DNA of 64,000 nucleotides from Paraspadella gotoi (Eukaryota; Chaetognatha): NCBI GenBank assembly GCA_051294375.1, contig CM119268.1, positions 18,046,066 to 18,110,065 of the forward strand, read 5' to 3'. Shown piece by piece: positions 40,501 to 52,395 of this stretch (position 1 is its first letter; each line of letters starts with the position of its first letter). The notes under the pieces were generated by a model. It saw only the letters and a program-made list of their open reading frames with translations, ran no database searches and was not told where the DNA came from. The position numbers and the translations under genes were made by a program.

Positions 40501-43500
40501 AAGGAATGCCCTTCGACAAATAAGTTCATGACATATCCTTGTCGAGACACTTTGTTCATTTTTTTTTATTAAACTATTGATTTATATAACGAATTATAAA
40601 ATATTTTCTTTGAGTTATTTCATTCTTATTGTTCATGGGTCAATTTTAGTTTATATTTTTTGTGCTTGATAAAAAGTTAAGCAGTGACTCGGTTGGTCTT
40701 TCAATGTAAAATTTCTTTATTTTTTCCCCCGAAATCTGAACAAATTTTGGGTGCTATAATATGCAAATTATAATTAGGTCCGAGTGTTTTTGATCGCCTT
40801 TTTCGTCTCTCAACGTCAATTTTTAACAAATTCACTTACCCTTTCACACCTCCACCTCTAAACCACCTCTACCACTAAACCCTCTCCACCCTCCACCCTC
40901 GCAGCGCGCCACCCGATTCTGGTACGACAAGAACCGCCTCCTCGCCCGCTACGATCACCTTCCAACTCTGGCCTTCGACGACGAGGATCAAGTGACTGAT
41001 TTTGAGAATCGACCCTTGAGGGAAATTCACGACTTTCACACGGGACTCGCTTACGTCATCGATAGGGAAAGAGGTTGTTCAATTTAAGGGGAGAAGAGGT
41101 TTTGGGGATAAGATGGAATTGAGAAAGGTTGATGAGATAAGAGAAACCTTAGTTTCTAAGAAAGAGTACATTATCAATTTTGTTAAATTATTGATAAAGT
41201 ATGTGGCTCGGCCATCAAAAGTTGTGGTTTCTGGTTATCATCGATTTTAAAAACTTTTTTAATTTAGTTTTTTTAAAAAGAATTATACTATAGTTTGAAA
41301 CAGCTTTAAAATTTCAAGTCTTGTAAAACTAAAAAAAAATTGTTGCAATTTATTACTGGCAAACCACCGATTCTCAGCTCAGCGAGAATGAATCGTCATT
41401 TAATTCTTTCTCGTCTTTTTTCTTTCCTGTTAGGAAATTGCTCACTCAGAGGATTAGAGAATTCCATTGACGTCCGACCGCCGATTCCTGGAAACGACGA
41501 TCCCATTCCAGGTCGAAAAGACTAATTTAATCCAATTTTGGCAACAGCCGGGCTGCCTGTGATGCCCATTGGGATAGGGCATCTCACAGTTGGCTTTGGG
41601 GGCTTCCGACCCTCAGTGACGCCTCCAGTCGCTGTCACTGTCCTAGGACGGTCTCGCTTTGCCAATGCAGAGGGAGGTCGTTAGGACTGTGGAAGGAACA
41701 CAACGCCTGGGATGGTGTGTTCCCCTTCTGAATCAATGGGTTTGGATGAACGATGATGGACCTGAGGGAGTGTTAATATACCGCCACACAATAATAGATT
41801 TAATTGATTTAATAGACGCAATAGTTTAATCTTTTTCACATCGATTGTCAAAATCTCTCCCCCCCCCTAGAAATGAAAAATCCGATGGAAATTTTTCACT
41901 ACGAAAACTCGAAATTCTATTACGTGGGAAAAAGAATTTTGAGAGACATGGAAGTCGACGTTTGGATGGGTAAATCAATAAATAATAACCAATCAACGAT
42001 ATTAACCACTGCTTTATTTTTAATCAACCGATGAATCCTCAACAAGGTCAGCCAATCGAAAATTCGGATCCCGACGGTCCGCCGCTTCCACCGGACGTCA
42101 TGAAGCAAACTTACGAATGGAGCTTTTTGAGCGACGACTGGCGAGAAGTTGACGGTTCATTCATTTTATCTCCATTCATTTATTAATTCATTCACTCATT
42201 AATCTATATATCAAATCGTCTCACCATTTCCCCTCCTACTTCCCCAACCCTCCAAAGGCACTGCCCTCTCCACCCACGTCCCCGTCCAGATGCGAATCTT
42301 TTCCGAGAAATACGGAGCCCTTCCAGTTTCGACGATCAACTTCGTCGACTTCGACGGACGACAGATGAGCGTCCTCGAGTTCGACATCAAAAGTTGCTTC
42401 AGGTCTTTTCTTCAGAAGAAGCACTTTCGCTTCTCCATCGCCGGTGAGGACTGAGGGGGGGGAAGGATTTGCTGGGATTTAGGAAGGATTTTGGCCTAAT
42501 GGAAGGATTTGCGTTTAAAAGAGTATATTGTTCGTATTTCTTCGTACAACGAAAACGACAACAATACGAACAGTCAGATGCTCACGCGCAATCACAATAG
42601 GTTTATCAAAATTAGATTATTTATATACATAATACGTATATATATATCTTCCCTTCACCCTCCCTCATCCCTCAACTTCTTTATCCAGTCGGCGACGGTT
42701 ACATCCTTCGCGACGTCGACGACAACATCCGGATCTTCGAGGCGGCGCTGATCGAGTCGCTCGGCGTCGTCACCGACGTACGTCCGATGCGCATCTCCAA
42801 CATCTTCGTCGACGACGACGACGACTTCATCTACGTCATGTTCGACTTCACGGAGGCGCCGCTGCCCTCCACCGGGGGTAAGGAAAAAGTGGGGAGGGGC
42901 ATCGAGATGCGGCTGAGGTAGGTGATTGCGCGGGAGGGTCTGGTCGGGTGAGTTTAGTAGCTTTCGCGTCAAAATGATTGAGTGTGAAAGAAGATCAATA
43001 TATCAATATATGACAATATCATATTGATTGTACCAATTTCATGTTTATTTTTATCTTTTAAGACTTTATTTGAAACTGCCCATGAAAATTTAAAAAAATA
43101 ACTCAATGAATTGAATGCCATTCCAAATCACAAATCATTCTCTTTCATTCTTTTCTCCGCGTCTTAATCTCATCAGGCATCGGCGAACCCACCTACCCGG
43201 ACATTCCCCTCAAGGAGGCGACGGCCCGTTTGGAGAAGTCCGTCGCCGAAGGAACCTTCAACATCAAATTCGACGCCGACGGAAAATCGGTCTTCGTCCA
43301 GGCCGTGCCCGGCAGTCTCGTGGAGACCTTTCGACCCGGCTCAGAGGTAGGGATGTCTTATGTCTTTATTTTAATATTTTATTTTTATCACTTTTATTTA
43401 ACTTTTTTTTAAAAAAGAAGCCGACCGTTAGTCCCGTTGGAACGACCACGCCGCGGCCTATGACGCCGGACGCGGTAACCACGACAGCAATGAAAAAGAC

Positions 43501-43771
43501 AACGGCGGCGCCTGTGGGCAAAGAACCAACCGGCAGCAATCTCACTGTCGGTGCTTTGATCGCTATTGTCGTCGTCCTTCCCATGATCGTCGCAGGTGAA
43601 AACATTGTAACTTTAAACCTTACACAAAAAACATTAGCCTTTTAAAGATTATGTAATAAACTGACTATCTTTATCTCTTTCTCGCTACACTAATATTTGT
43701 TTATTTTATTAGGTTTAACGGTCGCCCTGATCTTTGTAATCATCCGCAAATATTCTACTTGGCCTACATAA
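32112..43771 (+). CDS. Two-repeat LolA-like type I membrane protein (13 exons, hosts nested genes)
   Basis: Exons: 32112-32295, 32994-33168, 33453-33670, 40191-40381, 40905-41073, 41434-41511, 41871-41969, 42047-42154, 42258-42443, 42689-42877, 43177-43346, 43418-43595 and 43713-43771. They sum to 2004 nt, giving 667 aa, with every phase matching. Residues 1-22 are a signal peptide. The mature chain has two related repeats opening LPEQF (residue 30) and LPDQF (residue 238), each followed by an EEWYD or RFWYD strand. Repeat 1 ends with YSYDYVQW and a GIFCPNR turn. A Thr/Pro-rich stalk (about 590-630), one transmembrane helix (about 633-659) and a short RKYSTWPT tail follow. Architecture and motifs resemble the animal LolA-like proteins, whose fold is related to bacterial lipoprotein carriers; their ligand is unknown. 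Intron 3 (33671-40190) contains four other genes. Confidence 0.72.
32461..32790. repeat. Direct duplication of about 150 bp across a 10-N gap
   Basis: The block ending before the N run (32621-32630) is repeated after it, with several substitutions (for example TGACGACGG versus TAACAACGG) and a small indel. It lies in intron 1 of the LolA-like gene. Two haplotypes joined end to end would explain it. Confidence 0.75.
33226..33345. repeat. (TTTC)n microsatellite
   Basis: About 100 bp of TTTC units in intron 2 of the LolA-like gene. It serves as a long pyrimidine stretch upstream of the acceptor at 33452. Confidence 0.9.
33655..33790 (+). repeat. 46-bp tandem repeat triplicating a 5' splice site
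   Basis: The exon-3 end and donor (GGGGAAATTG|gtaagt) occur three times with a 46-bp period, with donors at 33671, 33717 and 33763. Only the first keeps the reading frame into exon 4, because 46 is not a multiple of three. Confidence 0.85.
34101..34773 (-). CDS. Secreted double-ShKT protein, gene B
   Basis: Three exons on the minus strand: 34773-34719, 34457-34341 and 34219-34101, 291 nt, 96 aa. Residues 1-18 are a hydrophobic signal (MKSSIFLAILTTTTIFLV). Two ShKT domains follow. The first has Cys spacing x7-x7-x12-x3-x2 ending CKRTCGTC; the second has x8-x10-x8-x3-x2 ending CVKTCNAC. Exon 2 is 117 nt in both this gene and its neighbour gene A, and all introns are phase 1, which supports the weak acceptor at 34458. 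ShKT domains occur in secreted peptides, peptidases and some channel-blocking toxins; the domain alone does not say which. The gene lies antisense in intron 3 of the LolA-like gene. Confidence 0.7.
35211..36071 (-). CDS. Secreted double-ShKT protein, gene A
   Basis: Three exons on the minus strand: 36071-35966, 35622-35506 and 35326-35211, 339 nt, 112 aa. A clear signal peptide (MKLVTLSAILLLTIFTAEG) is followed by a short linker and two six-Cys ShKT domains. Their spacings are x7-x7-x12-x3-x2 (ends CKKTCNFC) and x7-x10-x8-x3-x2 (ends CEKTCGVC). Exon boundaries are phase 1 at the same places as in gene B, so the two are tandem paralogues. A minus-strand AATAAA lies at 35135-35130. The function is not readable from sequence; a secreted defence, mucus or venom-like role are all possible. 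Confidence 0.75.
36931..36975 (+). ncRNA. Second hammerhead-like motif, core variant CCGATGA
   Basis: Stem I is AAACG/CGTTT (36931-36935 with 36971-36975). The core is CCGATGA (36936-36942), with C in place of the conserved U4. One extra A follows, then stem II GGCTT/AAGCC (36944-36948 with 36956-36960), GAAA and ACATGT with C at 36970. Downstream ATCGTTGTAA is shared with the copy at 25194. The stem sequences differ while pairing is kept. The U4 change would be expected to weaken or abolish cleavage. Confidence 0.5.
37167..38172 (+). CDS. Sigma-class glutathione S-transferase
   Basis: Five exons, 37167-37270, 37352-37511, 37668-37787, 37880-37980 and 38055-38172, give 603 nt and 200 aa, the normal length for the class. 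The N-terminal thioredoxin-like domain starts MPNYRLHYF with the catalytic Tyr at residue 8. It has a GQMPVLEVDG strand with the cis-Pro and the glutathione-binding QSGSIARYLA helix start. The helical domain carries FLGDQMSLADIAMA, the usual N-capping/hydrophobic staple region. It catalyses glutathione conjugation or isomerisation in the cytosol. Sigma members act on lipid peroxides or prostaglandin H; which applies here is unknown. AATAAA is at 38304. It lies in sense orientation within intron 3 of the LolA-like gene. Confidence 0.92.
37515..37605. repeat. (GA)n microsatellite at the start of GST intron 2
   Basis: TGTGTG then about 60 bp of GA, then GACAGA variants, beginning only a few bases after the donor at 37512. 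The donor is GAG|gtagat. Confidence 0.9.
38680..39167 (+). CDS. Small secreted protein with three Cys-rich repeats
   Basis: Two exons, 38680-38748 and 38844-39167, give 130 aa. Exon 1 encodes a signal peptide (MKSIAFIVFVVVIVVGEAS). Exon 2 encodes three repeats of the form C-x3-C-x5-C-x(3-5)-C-x2-C-x(4-5)-C: CGGSC...CPYC...GLC, CFLPC...CNIC...GFC and CGDSC...CRSC...GVC. A 20-residue spacer without Cys sits between repeats 2 and 3. Each repeat has six Cys, suggesting a small three-disulfide knottin-like fold. I do not recognise a named family; protease-inhibitor, antimicrobial or matrix roles are possible. AATAAA is at 39269. It is nested in intron 3 of the LolA-like gene. Confidence 0.7.
39270..40190. 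other. End of LolA-like intron 3, no gene seen
   Basis: AT-rich DNA with a purine-rich stretch at about 39710-39910. A short inverted repeat, TGCGATT / AATCGCA, lies near 39761. No supported exon before the acceptor at 40189-40190. Confidence 0.4.
41530..41790. other. Compositionally distinct intronic insert, possibly an old repeat
   Basis: A GC-richer, non-coding block in intron 6 of the LolA-like gene. I see no terminal repeats, target duplications or polymerase III boxes, so the class is undetermined. Confidence 0.25.
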
Positions 43772-44555
43772 TCGCCGACATTATTAAACGAGCAAGACTT
43801 TTACTTTTAATAATTTCATTTTTTATTCTGCGAATTTTTCGTGTTCTGGAAAACCAATATTCAGTTTTAATTTTAATCAAAGATAGGTTTGAATTGTTTT
43901 ATTATCGTATTGGGCGAATTTCAATTATGTCCTTATATTCTGACTCCACCCAACAATAGCGAAAAAGACACTCGGCGATCAAAGCACATTGTTTATTTTT
44001 TAAAAATTAACATGCTAAGCGATTGAATCAGCAGGACAATAATAATGCTTTTAAAAAATATTTCTATCTCTATCTTAATTTTTGAAGAAGAAAAAAAAAG
44101 AATATTTAATGGGCCGTTGTCGTATCATACAATTATCACAGTCGTCTCAGACCGGCTTACTGAATTGTCTCTAGACTCGAATCGGTCTAAGCGTACAAAT
44201 AATGGCACGTGTAAAGCGAATAACTTCAGTTATTAAAAATCTATCAAAAAATTATTATGATTTCGAAAAATAAATATTACTGATTCGATTACCGAAGCGG
44301 CGGAACAATCTCTCTCGTATTCGCGAGTATTGTTTGCATTTGAAAAAAAAAATAAAAAAGAAGCGAGAAACGAGACAAGAAAAGTTGAAGAAAAAATGTA
44401 GATTCTATCAAAAATATTCATCTGTCCCTCAGTCAGGCAGTTTTTTTTTCTCAGTTCGTCTGTCGACGCCCCCTCGTCCACAACTCCTCCCACACACCGC
44501 CCACACCTAAAAATCCACCGACAACGACCACAATTCCTCCGCCCACGACCCATGA
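43772..44555. other. Convergent intergenic region
   Basis: Between the ends of the LolA-like gene (plus) and the BCAR3-like gene (minus). It holds an ATTAAA at 43783 as a possible poly(A) signal for the former. No other gene is seen. Confidence 0.4.
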
Positions 44556-47500
44556 TCATCTCGGCGCCAAAGCGATCCGCCCAGAGTAAATCCGGATGAG
44601 CTGCTTGAACTTGTTGTTCCGCTCGATGGAGGAAGAGACGCAGCCTTTGGCTCCGAAAAGAAGCTTCATCATGAACTCTGTGCGGAAAACCTCCGTCACT
44701 TCCTCCACAACCATGAAGGAGTTGTTGTGGGCGCCGGCCTTGGCCGCCAGTTTCGAGGCCTGGAGGGTTTTAAGAAAGGGGGCGGGAAGCGAGTTAAGTA
44801 TTAGACAATTGAGGGAAAAGAGTAAATCGTACATTTCAATCAAACGATTAATCCATCAATCCATTAATCCATCAATCAGTTAATCAGTCAGACGTTCAAT
44901 ATACCAAATATCAAGAATAAAGTAAGGATCAATCTATCAATCAGTCAGTAAATCAATCAATCAACCTCGTGCACGAGGAGGCGCGACGTTTCCAGCGTCG
45001 TCCAGAGAAGCCCGAGTCCCAAATCTGGAGAAGACTCCTCCCACTGATTTTGAACGAAAGCCGAGGCTGTGTCTCTTTCAAGCCTGAGAAAGAGAAGAGA
45101 CAGAGAGAGAGAGAGAGAGTGAGTGGGAGGGAAAATTAGATTTATTATTTGCCTCATTTTTTCTTTGCTAAAGCTGATTAAAGAAATTTGTTTTCTTTTT
45201 TAACAAACTGAAACCTAATTTTACAATTTCCCAATCAAATTAGATCCTCACCAAGTAATTAGTGGAACCAGGTAAGGAATACATGTATCCTCGTTGCCAA
45301 CGTTGTTTTCCCTTTTGTTCAACGAGTCGAGGTTCGGAAGGAGTCGACTCTCAAAAGCGAAGGCAGAAGTCGTGTGATGTCTCCTCAGCAAATCCCACAT
45401 TTCCGTGACTTGACGAATCTGAGAAAAAAGAGCAGCGTGGAAAATTAAGAAATGTTGTATCATACGAATATTTTCGTAGTCGAAAGCGTTTCTATGCCAT
45501 TTATAAAAACTATACAAGATACGTGAGAAATTAAAAAAAATGTATCAAAAAAGAAACATATTAGTAAAATTACAAAGTTAGCAACAGAAACTGCAAACCA
45601 AAAGGTCCACAACAATAACAACATCAGCACCAACCTCGTGCGACGCCAAGGCTTCCACGATGGCCGCGTATGAGTTGAGGTTCCCCAAATTCTCCCTCAA
45701 TTCTCTCGCGACTTCGATCCAAACGTTGAGCATCTTGGCGCGCTCTTCGTTGTCGCAACAGCCCTTCAACAGCATGATGGACACGAAGAATTGCAGGCAT
45801 GTGAATCTGGAAAACGAGGGGAGGTTATTTAATTTATAACAAATTAAATAAAAAAAATTAAGATTCATACAATTGTCTATTTATCGAAAAAAAATGTTTT
45901 CTCGCTACTCACAATCTTGGGAACAAAAAAATTTTGAATCCTAATGTTATAAAAATAAACGGAAGCATATGAATTAAATTAGAATTAATGAAGTTGGAAT
46001 TCTTAGTTTTTATTGATTCCTTTCCTCTTATTAACTAATGTTCGATTTCAAAAGAGAATAATGATCTCGAAAAGACTGATTATCTCGATCACTCGATCTC
46101 TTGAAGGCGGATCGAAATTTAAAAGTGAAGAAAATGATTACGACGCGGAAAATCCGTTTTTTTTTTCATTTGCGACAAAGAAAAGTTTTGGAGATAATCA
46201 AGGAATTAATCGCGAAAGAACAAAAGGGAAAAACGAAGGAAGAAAGAAAGAAAGAGCCGCCGAAAAAAAATGAAGAGATGAAAAGGATGACGACGATGAA
46301 AACGACGACAAAGCCGAAAAAGGCAAAAAGGATGTTCCGATATGCTGTTCCTATCAAGCCGAGACTGGAAAATTTAGGATCTTAGTTTTAAATCAAAACG
46401 ATGAATAAGAAATTAAAAAAAGTAGGAATCAAGGTTTGGAGATTCACAAAAGAAGCTCAGATTAAAACTCCACTTCATCGTTGGCGCCAAGGAAGGACAC
46501 CGAAAGAGGGATGGCGACGAAATTTGAGGCGGCGCCGAAAGAGGATCGAGGAACAAAGCGACAAAGTTGACGACGACGACAAAAGCAACGAGGATTACGA
46601 GACGATTAAAACTTCAATGAAATCGACAAAATATTTGATGCGGAAAAAAACAAAGAGATAGCAAATTCTTCCATTATCAGAGCTCCGCCTTTTTTTTCAT
46701 ATAAAAATTGTATTTTTTCCCTTAAATCATCATGAATATTCATAAAACGTTCTAATTTGCCAACCTCATTCGAAAACCCCATTTGCAAACCAGCCGTTGT
46801 AATTCTTTAGAAAACTCCTCTTAATCTGAACTCCTCTAATCCTTCCCAAAAAAGCCCTCACCTTTCTAACAAGTCTCTCCTCAAGGATCCCCCTTGCGGC
46901 AGCGTTATCAACTCCAGACCGGAAGTGACGCCCACCCCGAGGTCGCGCCCCCTGGTTAGGCGAAGGGCCTCGAGATCGGCGCGGGTGAGGTGGTCGGCGA
47001 GCAGCTTGGGTGATCGGTCAGTCGCCAGGAGGAGACGCTTCGTCCGCAGCATGACGTCCTCGTCGAGGAGGCGGACGTCGGCCGGCATGAAGGCGGAGGC
47101 GAAGGTGAGGGGGTTGAGGTGGGATGGGAGGTCGACTGGTTGGGGGAAGAAATGCTAGTTTAAACAAAATTGATGCTAATTATACGTACAAATACATGAA
47201 ACAAAATTTAGACCATATCAAGTGAAAATTCTTGATTCTTCTTATTTTTTATTTGATGCCATGGTTGTTCTTGGATACAGCTATTTTAGATACCGCGATA
47301 CAGTGCCGTTTGATACTGCGATACCGCAATCTTAATTACTGCGATACAGTGATACCGTATTTTTAGATGTGTTACAGCAAGAACCCAAGACCCCCATTTC
47401 ACCTTCCCTTAACCCACCCTGAGGAATCGTGATGACTCTGTCGTCCGGACAGAGGGACTCGTCGTAATCCGGCCGTGCGTATTCCTCCCCCTCCACGGCG

Positions 47501-50212
47501 GCGTATGTCTGCTGCTGTATCTGCTGCTGTATCTGCTGCTGCATTTGCTGTTGGGCGTAGAATTGTTTCAAATCTTTGGAAGAAGAGAATCGAGAAGGAA
47601 GAGACGCCGTTGAAGCCGTCAGTCCTTTGCTGTTGAGGCGTTGAAGGGCGGCGCCGCGGGAGGAAGACGGCGCCACCGACGGCGCTAACGACGCCGAGGA
47701 GGCCCTCCCCGGTTTCCGTACGTCCGTGTATCTCGGCATGGTGGTCCGTGGGTGCAGCGGAGGCGGCGGCGACGAGGCAGATGTCGAGGAATTCGGCGGC
47801 GGCGGTGGCGGCGCTGCTTTCAGTAGCACGCGGCTGCGACGCCCTTCCTCCCCCGGCGTCTCGGCGTCCTTGAGTCCAAGACGCCGCATTCCTTCGCGAA
47901 TCTCGTTTCCGGCGGAGGCGTCGGCGGCGTCGACGCTTCCGCCCCCAAAACCTTCCCCTTCTCTCGGTCGGTCCGGACTTTCCGGCGACTGCGGCGTCGG
48001 AGGCGATGGCGAGACGCCGATTCCTTCGTCGGAGCTGCCGGACGAGCGGTGGTTCTTCGTCGCAGTCGATGAAGACGACGACGAAGACGACGATGACGGA
48101 GTTTTGCGCGGAGGACGCTGTACGTGCGAGTAGAGGCTATAGTCCCCGTACACGTCCTCCTCGCGATACTTACGCGCGTCCCGTACGGACACGGCCGGAC
48201 GGGTGACTCGTCGCCGCAACGTGGGAACTCTGGAAGGCTTTGGGGGCGGAGGGGAAACCGCGGAGTTGTCGGCGGGGGCGTCGGTGACGATCCCTTCCTC
48301 GGGAACTCCTGGATGTTGCTGCAGAGGCTGCTGTTGTTGGTAAGGGCTTCGAGGGAAGTTCGAGCTTCCGTTGAAGGATCTCTTTGGGAAGAGTTTGGGA
48401 AAGGATTTCGGGAGGGAGTTGGACGAGGAAGAGGAGGAGGAGGAGGAGGAAGAAGAAGAGGGAGAAAGGGAGGCGTGGGAGGAGAGGGAGGAAGGGAGAA
48501 TGTTGCCGTTGTGTCGACGACGGAGCCGCTCCTCGGAATCGCCCGCCGGAATTACGACCGATAGAGGGCCTTCGTTGTCGACGCCTTCGTAGTCGTCGTC
48601 CTCTTCTTCCTCCTGCATCGGCTGCACCTCGACGAAGATGCCCGAGTCCGACGCGCAGGTGCGCTCTTCGTCGAGGGTCTTTCGCGGAGTCGGAGTGGAC
48701 GAGGCGCTGCGGGAGTGTTGAAGGTTCTGGCGGAGATGGTGGAGGAGGTAGTCCTCGGATTGCGAGGTGGAGGAGCGAGTTGGAGAGGCGGGGGTGGAGG
48801 AAGGCTGAATGGACGGGGTGGGAGTGAGTGGGTTGAAGTAAGGTGGCGTGGTCGGCGTGGTCGGCGTCCCCGTCGTCGAAACCTGGCGCCGAAGAGTCGA
48901 GGCGCCGTTCATTTGAGTCAGTGTAGAATCGCTGCCCCGGCGTCGCAGCAGCAACTTGCGGCGCTGCGACGTCGGCGACTGAGTCGGTGACGAAGACGAG
49001 AAAGACGACGGCGCCGGCGTGGAGGGCGTTCGAGCAACGCCGACGACGACGACGCCGCCGCTGCCGGGTGAGTACATCCACGAATTAGTGGCACCGGTCG
49101 CTGGTTTCGCCGCCGAAGTCAAAGAGGCCAACGACGACGACGAGGACGACGAAGACGACGACGACGACGCCGACGCGACGAGTCCGTACTTTTCCGCGTA
49201 GAACGAGACGGGCATCGTCCGATTCACCGGCGTTGTGATCACAGCGCCGGATTTTTCAGTGATTGGCAGCGAACCGGCGCCGGCGTAAGCGGTGATTAGC
49301 GCAGGGACGGAGGGATATCTGAGGGTGAGTGAGAGACTTATTAAATTCAATTTATATTTATAAGAAAAACTAACAACAAATAATGTAAATTAAATTTTCG
49401 AGGAGGCGAACGTTATTGACGATGACGACAACGACAACAATGAATTAATTAAAAACAACAACAACGACGACGCCCTTTCACCTCACAATTCAAACGTAAA
49501 AAATGCAATAGCCCACCCTTATCACCACCCAATCCCAGATTCAAACCTCAAAACCCCCAACACCCAAATCGTTAACCACTCCCCCTACTCAACCACCTGG
49601 CGCCCTCGAAGTGAAACTCGGTCTTGACGTAGGATGAATCCGGAAAGGAGTCGACGGAGCGATTGATCTTGAAGTTGAGGCACGACCCTTTGGAGAAGGT
49701 GGAGAGGACGAAGTCGCCCGGGGAGGAGATGCTGTCGCGGACGAGGAACTGGGAGGAGGGGGGACGAAGGGGAAGTGAGAATATGGCGAGAGGGAAGGAG
49801 GAGGAGGAGGAGAAGGAGGAGGAGGAAAGATTAAAATATGTAGAATAGGAGGAAGTAAACAAAGGAAGAGGGAAGATCAAGTAGGAAGTATCGCAGAATA
49901 AGGAATTACTTATTGAGCCGGAATGTGAAGTTACAATAAATATTTAATAAATGACAAATCAAAGACAAAAACGTTACGCCGAAATGTGTGGCTGGTCGCC
50001 CCACCCGACTCTCCCATTCCTAACAATAATAACAAAAACAAAATAACACGCGCCTCCAGCCTCACCTGCCCTTTCTCCCGTAGCAGCTTTTGCGCATGCG
50101 CCCTGGGGATCGGACCGTGATACCAGCCGTGACTACGGACGTCGCTGAAGTCGAGTCTCAACTCGGCGTCCAGATCGCGTTTCAGTTTTTCTTGGTTCGG
50201 CCGTTCTTCCAT
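44556..50212 (-). CDS. BCAR3: BCAR3/SH2D3 (NSP family) SH2-adaptor with Cdc25-like C-terminal domain
   Basis: Eight exons on the minus strand: 50212-50066, 49748-49597, 49318-47418, 47135-46862, 45806-45635, 45418-45252, 45083-44966 and 44759-44556. They total 3135 nt, 1044 aa, all phases matching. The SH2 domain opens SHGWYHGPIPR (about residue 27) and has the phosphotyrosine-binding Arg in FLVRDS (Arg53). It is followed by FKINRSV and the family-specific SGAVITTPVNRTMPVSFYAEKYG segment. A 635-residue Ser/Pro/Thr-rich linker with a Gln-rich end lies in one 1.9-kb exon. The C-terminal RasGEF-like domain (about 735-1044) has LLATDRSPKLLADHLTRADLEAL, LLKGCCDNEERAKMLNVWIEVA and SYAAIVEALASHE. 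In vertebrate NSP proteins this domain lacks exchange activity and binds p130Cas at adhesions. An acceptor sits just before the ATG, so a 5' exon may exist. Confidence 0.88.
46101..46661 (+). other. Lys/Arg-rich open stretches in BCAR3-like intron 4 (antisense)
   Basis: Two frames on the opposite strand to the host gene (46101-46385 and 46401-46661) share the same phase and are separated by two stops. Composition is Lys/Arg/Glu-rich with GAC repeats at the end. They have no splice or family support and are most likely chance openness in purine-rich DNA. Confidence 0.2.
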
Positions 50213-51138
50213 GATCAAGGGGCTGAGGAGAAATGTAAGTTAGCCATTAATTAGAAAGTAAAAGTACATATTTTTTTCTATTCTAAAAGACGGAAAAAAA
50301 TCATTAGTATATAAAAATTAAAGTTTAAAGCTAATTTTGTAGTTGTCAATATGTGATCGTATATTTTTGTTTTAAGTTTTATAGTGAATGTTTCAATGGA
50401 AGCCATCGAAAAGGTAGTTGGCGAAAAAATGTAAGTACGTTCGGGAAGAGCTTTTTACTCCTTTTTACATTTCGTTCGTGATAAAACTTTAAATCGGAAA
50501 ATTCTCGAACAAAATTCTCGACGTTCTTTTGTTGATTTTTTTTTGTCTAGTAATTCTTTTTTTTTTTTTTGTTTATACGATTTAACTTATTTATATTCAT
50601 TTTGTCTTTTATTTGCCGTCGACCTCATTCAAGGCTCGCCTAATGAGAAATGCCGCTTCGAATTCGGCTTAAAGTCACAAAACCGTGAGGCCCGGCGGGG
50701 AAAAGACGAAAAAACCTGTGACTGTCACGAACTTTGAACGAGCGGATAAAATAAACAGAGGAAGAGATAAAAATTGGGAGATAAAACGAGAGAGAAAAAA
50801 AGAAGGAGGGGGAATGTAGTGTGTGATAAAAATGCGTGAAAAAGATTAGAAGAGGGGAAAACATGACAAAAATTTTAAAGAAAGTAAATTCAACTTAGAA
50901 ATCAAATTAAATTTGAATGATGCTTACTAAAGCGAGATTGTGTTTATCTTTCATTGGCTACTTTGTATTTATTAATCATTATGAACCAACGTTGGATTAT
51001 TATTCTTTTTAAATTGGTTTCATTTAAAAAAAATTTTAGGTATTTTCGGTCGCACGAAAAAGTTTACGGAAGAGATCGAATTTTTTGGCCAATGAAAAAT
51101 GTGTGAGAGATAAAATCGAAATTGGGAAGCGAGACAAC

Positions 51139-51243
<105 letters not shown>

Positions 51244-52002
51244 AAAAGACTGGAAATCGAAAAAAATCACGGCATAATAGGACGCCCCTATGAGAAGATT
51301 AAATTCCCCGTTTCGAGTGATGTGTCATCACCGCAGATCCATCACTGTCATCGCTGTCGTCGTAAACGAAGTTCGCCCTCGATTTCCCCCAATTTCGACC
51401 TCAATTTCGTCGTATTTCGTCCTCGATTTGGTCGTGTTTATTCGGTTTTTTTTTCCCGAAAAAAAAGCGAAATAAAAAAAAAATGTCGATCTGATCAAAT
51501 AAAACACTTTCTCGTCTTTATTACTATGAAAGCAGATCAAGGCCTTGGGAAAAAAATAAATAAAATAAAAGTGATAAATTAATTCATTCACGCGTTTCAC
51601 AGTTGAGTACAATCTCAGATCTAAAAATAGGCCCCGGATGTGGCCACACCCAGCGAAGAATGAAAGGTGCGATTTCGAGAGATTAAATCCGATCCTTTGA
51701 TCCAAATTCGAGAAGGCACTCCAAGATAGATTTGAGAATTAAATCGATGCAGGGTTCCGAGTTCGAATTCTGTCACTGCGATCGGGAGAGGGTGCGTTGG
51801 GCGAGTGATTTTATTTAGTTTGTTAACTGGAAAGTTATTTATAGACGTTTGAGGTGCGTCGCCTTTTGTTGTTAAAAAAAGATTTATTGCGAATGATTGC
51901 GATTGATAAATCGCTCTTATATTTTCTTAGCAATTATTTCTCGAATTCTTTTTTCGTTATCGTTTAATTGGTCACTTTATCAAAAAAACTAAAGTCCACT
52001 TC

Positions 52003-52003
52003 C

Positions 52004-52091
<88 letters not shown>

Positions 52092-52147
52092 TCTCTTCTC
52101 TCTCTCTCTGTGTCTCTCTCTCTATCTCTGTCTCTTCTTTCTCTCCC
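52003..52147. repeat. (CT)n microsatellite
   Basis: CT dinucleotides with scattered TG and CA variants. A complementary (GA)n tract follows at 52311-52392. Confidence 0.9.
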
Positions 52148-52307
52148 TCCCCATCTCCTTCCAAAGGTGCGCCGGGCCCCGCCTCGCACGCTCGCCCGTT
52201 TCGCAGCGCTCAAAGACAATGCCCGCTCTCGCGGACAAGGTCGCTCTTGTTCAGAATCACTGAAAGCGAAAGAGATTAATTTTACTAACTTTTGGTCATT
52301 AAGACCG

Positions 52308-52367
<60 letters not shown>

Positions 52368-52395
52368 AGAAGAGAGAAGAGAGAGAGGAGTACAG

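Noticed and set aside
48170-49081. 303-codon minus-strand ORF rich in Arg and Pro, and plus-strand ORFs over the same region
   Set aside because: They overlap the 1.9-kb exon of the BCAR3-like gene in other frames or strand. That exon's frame has the domain matches and phases.
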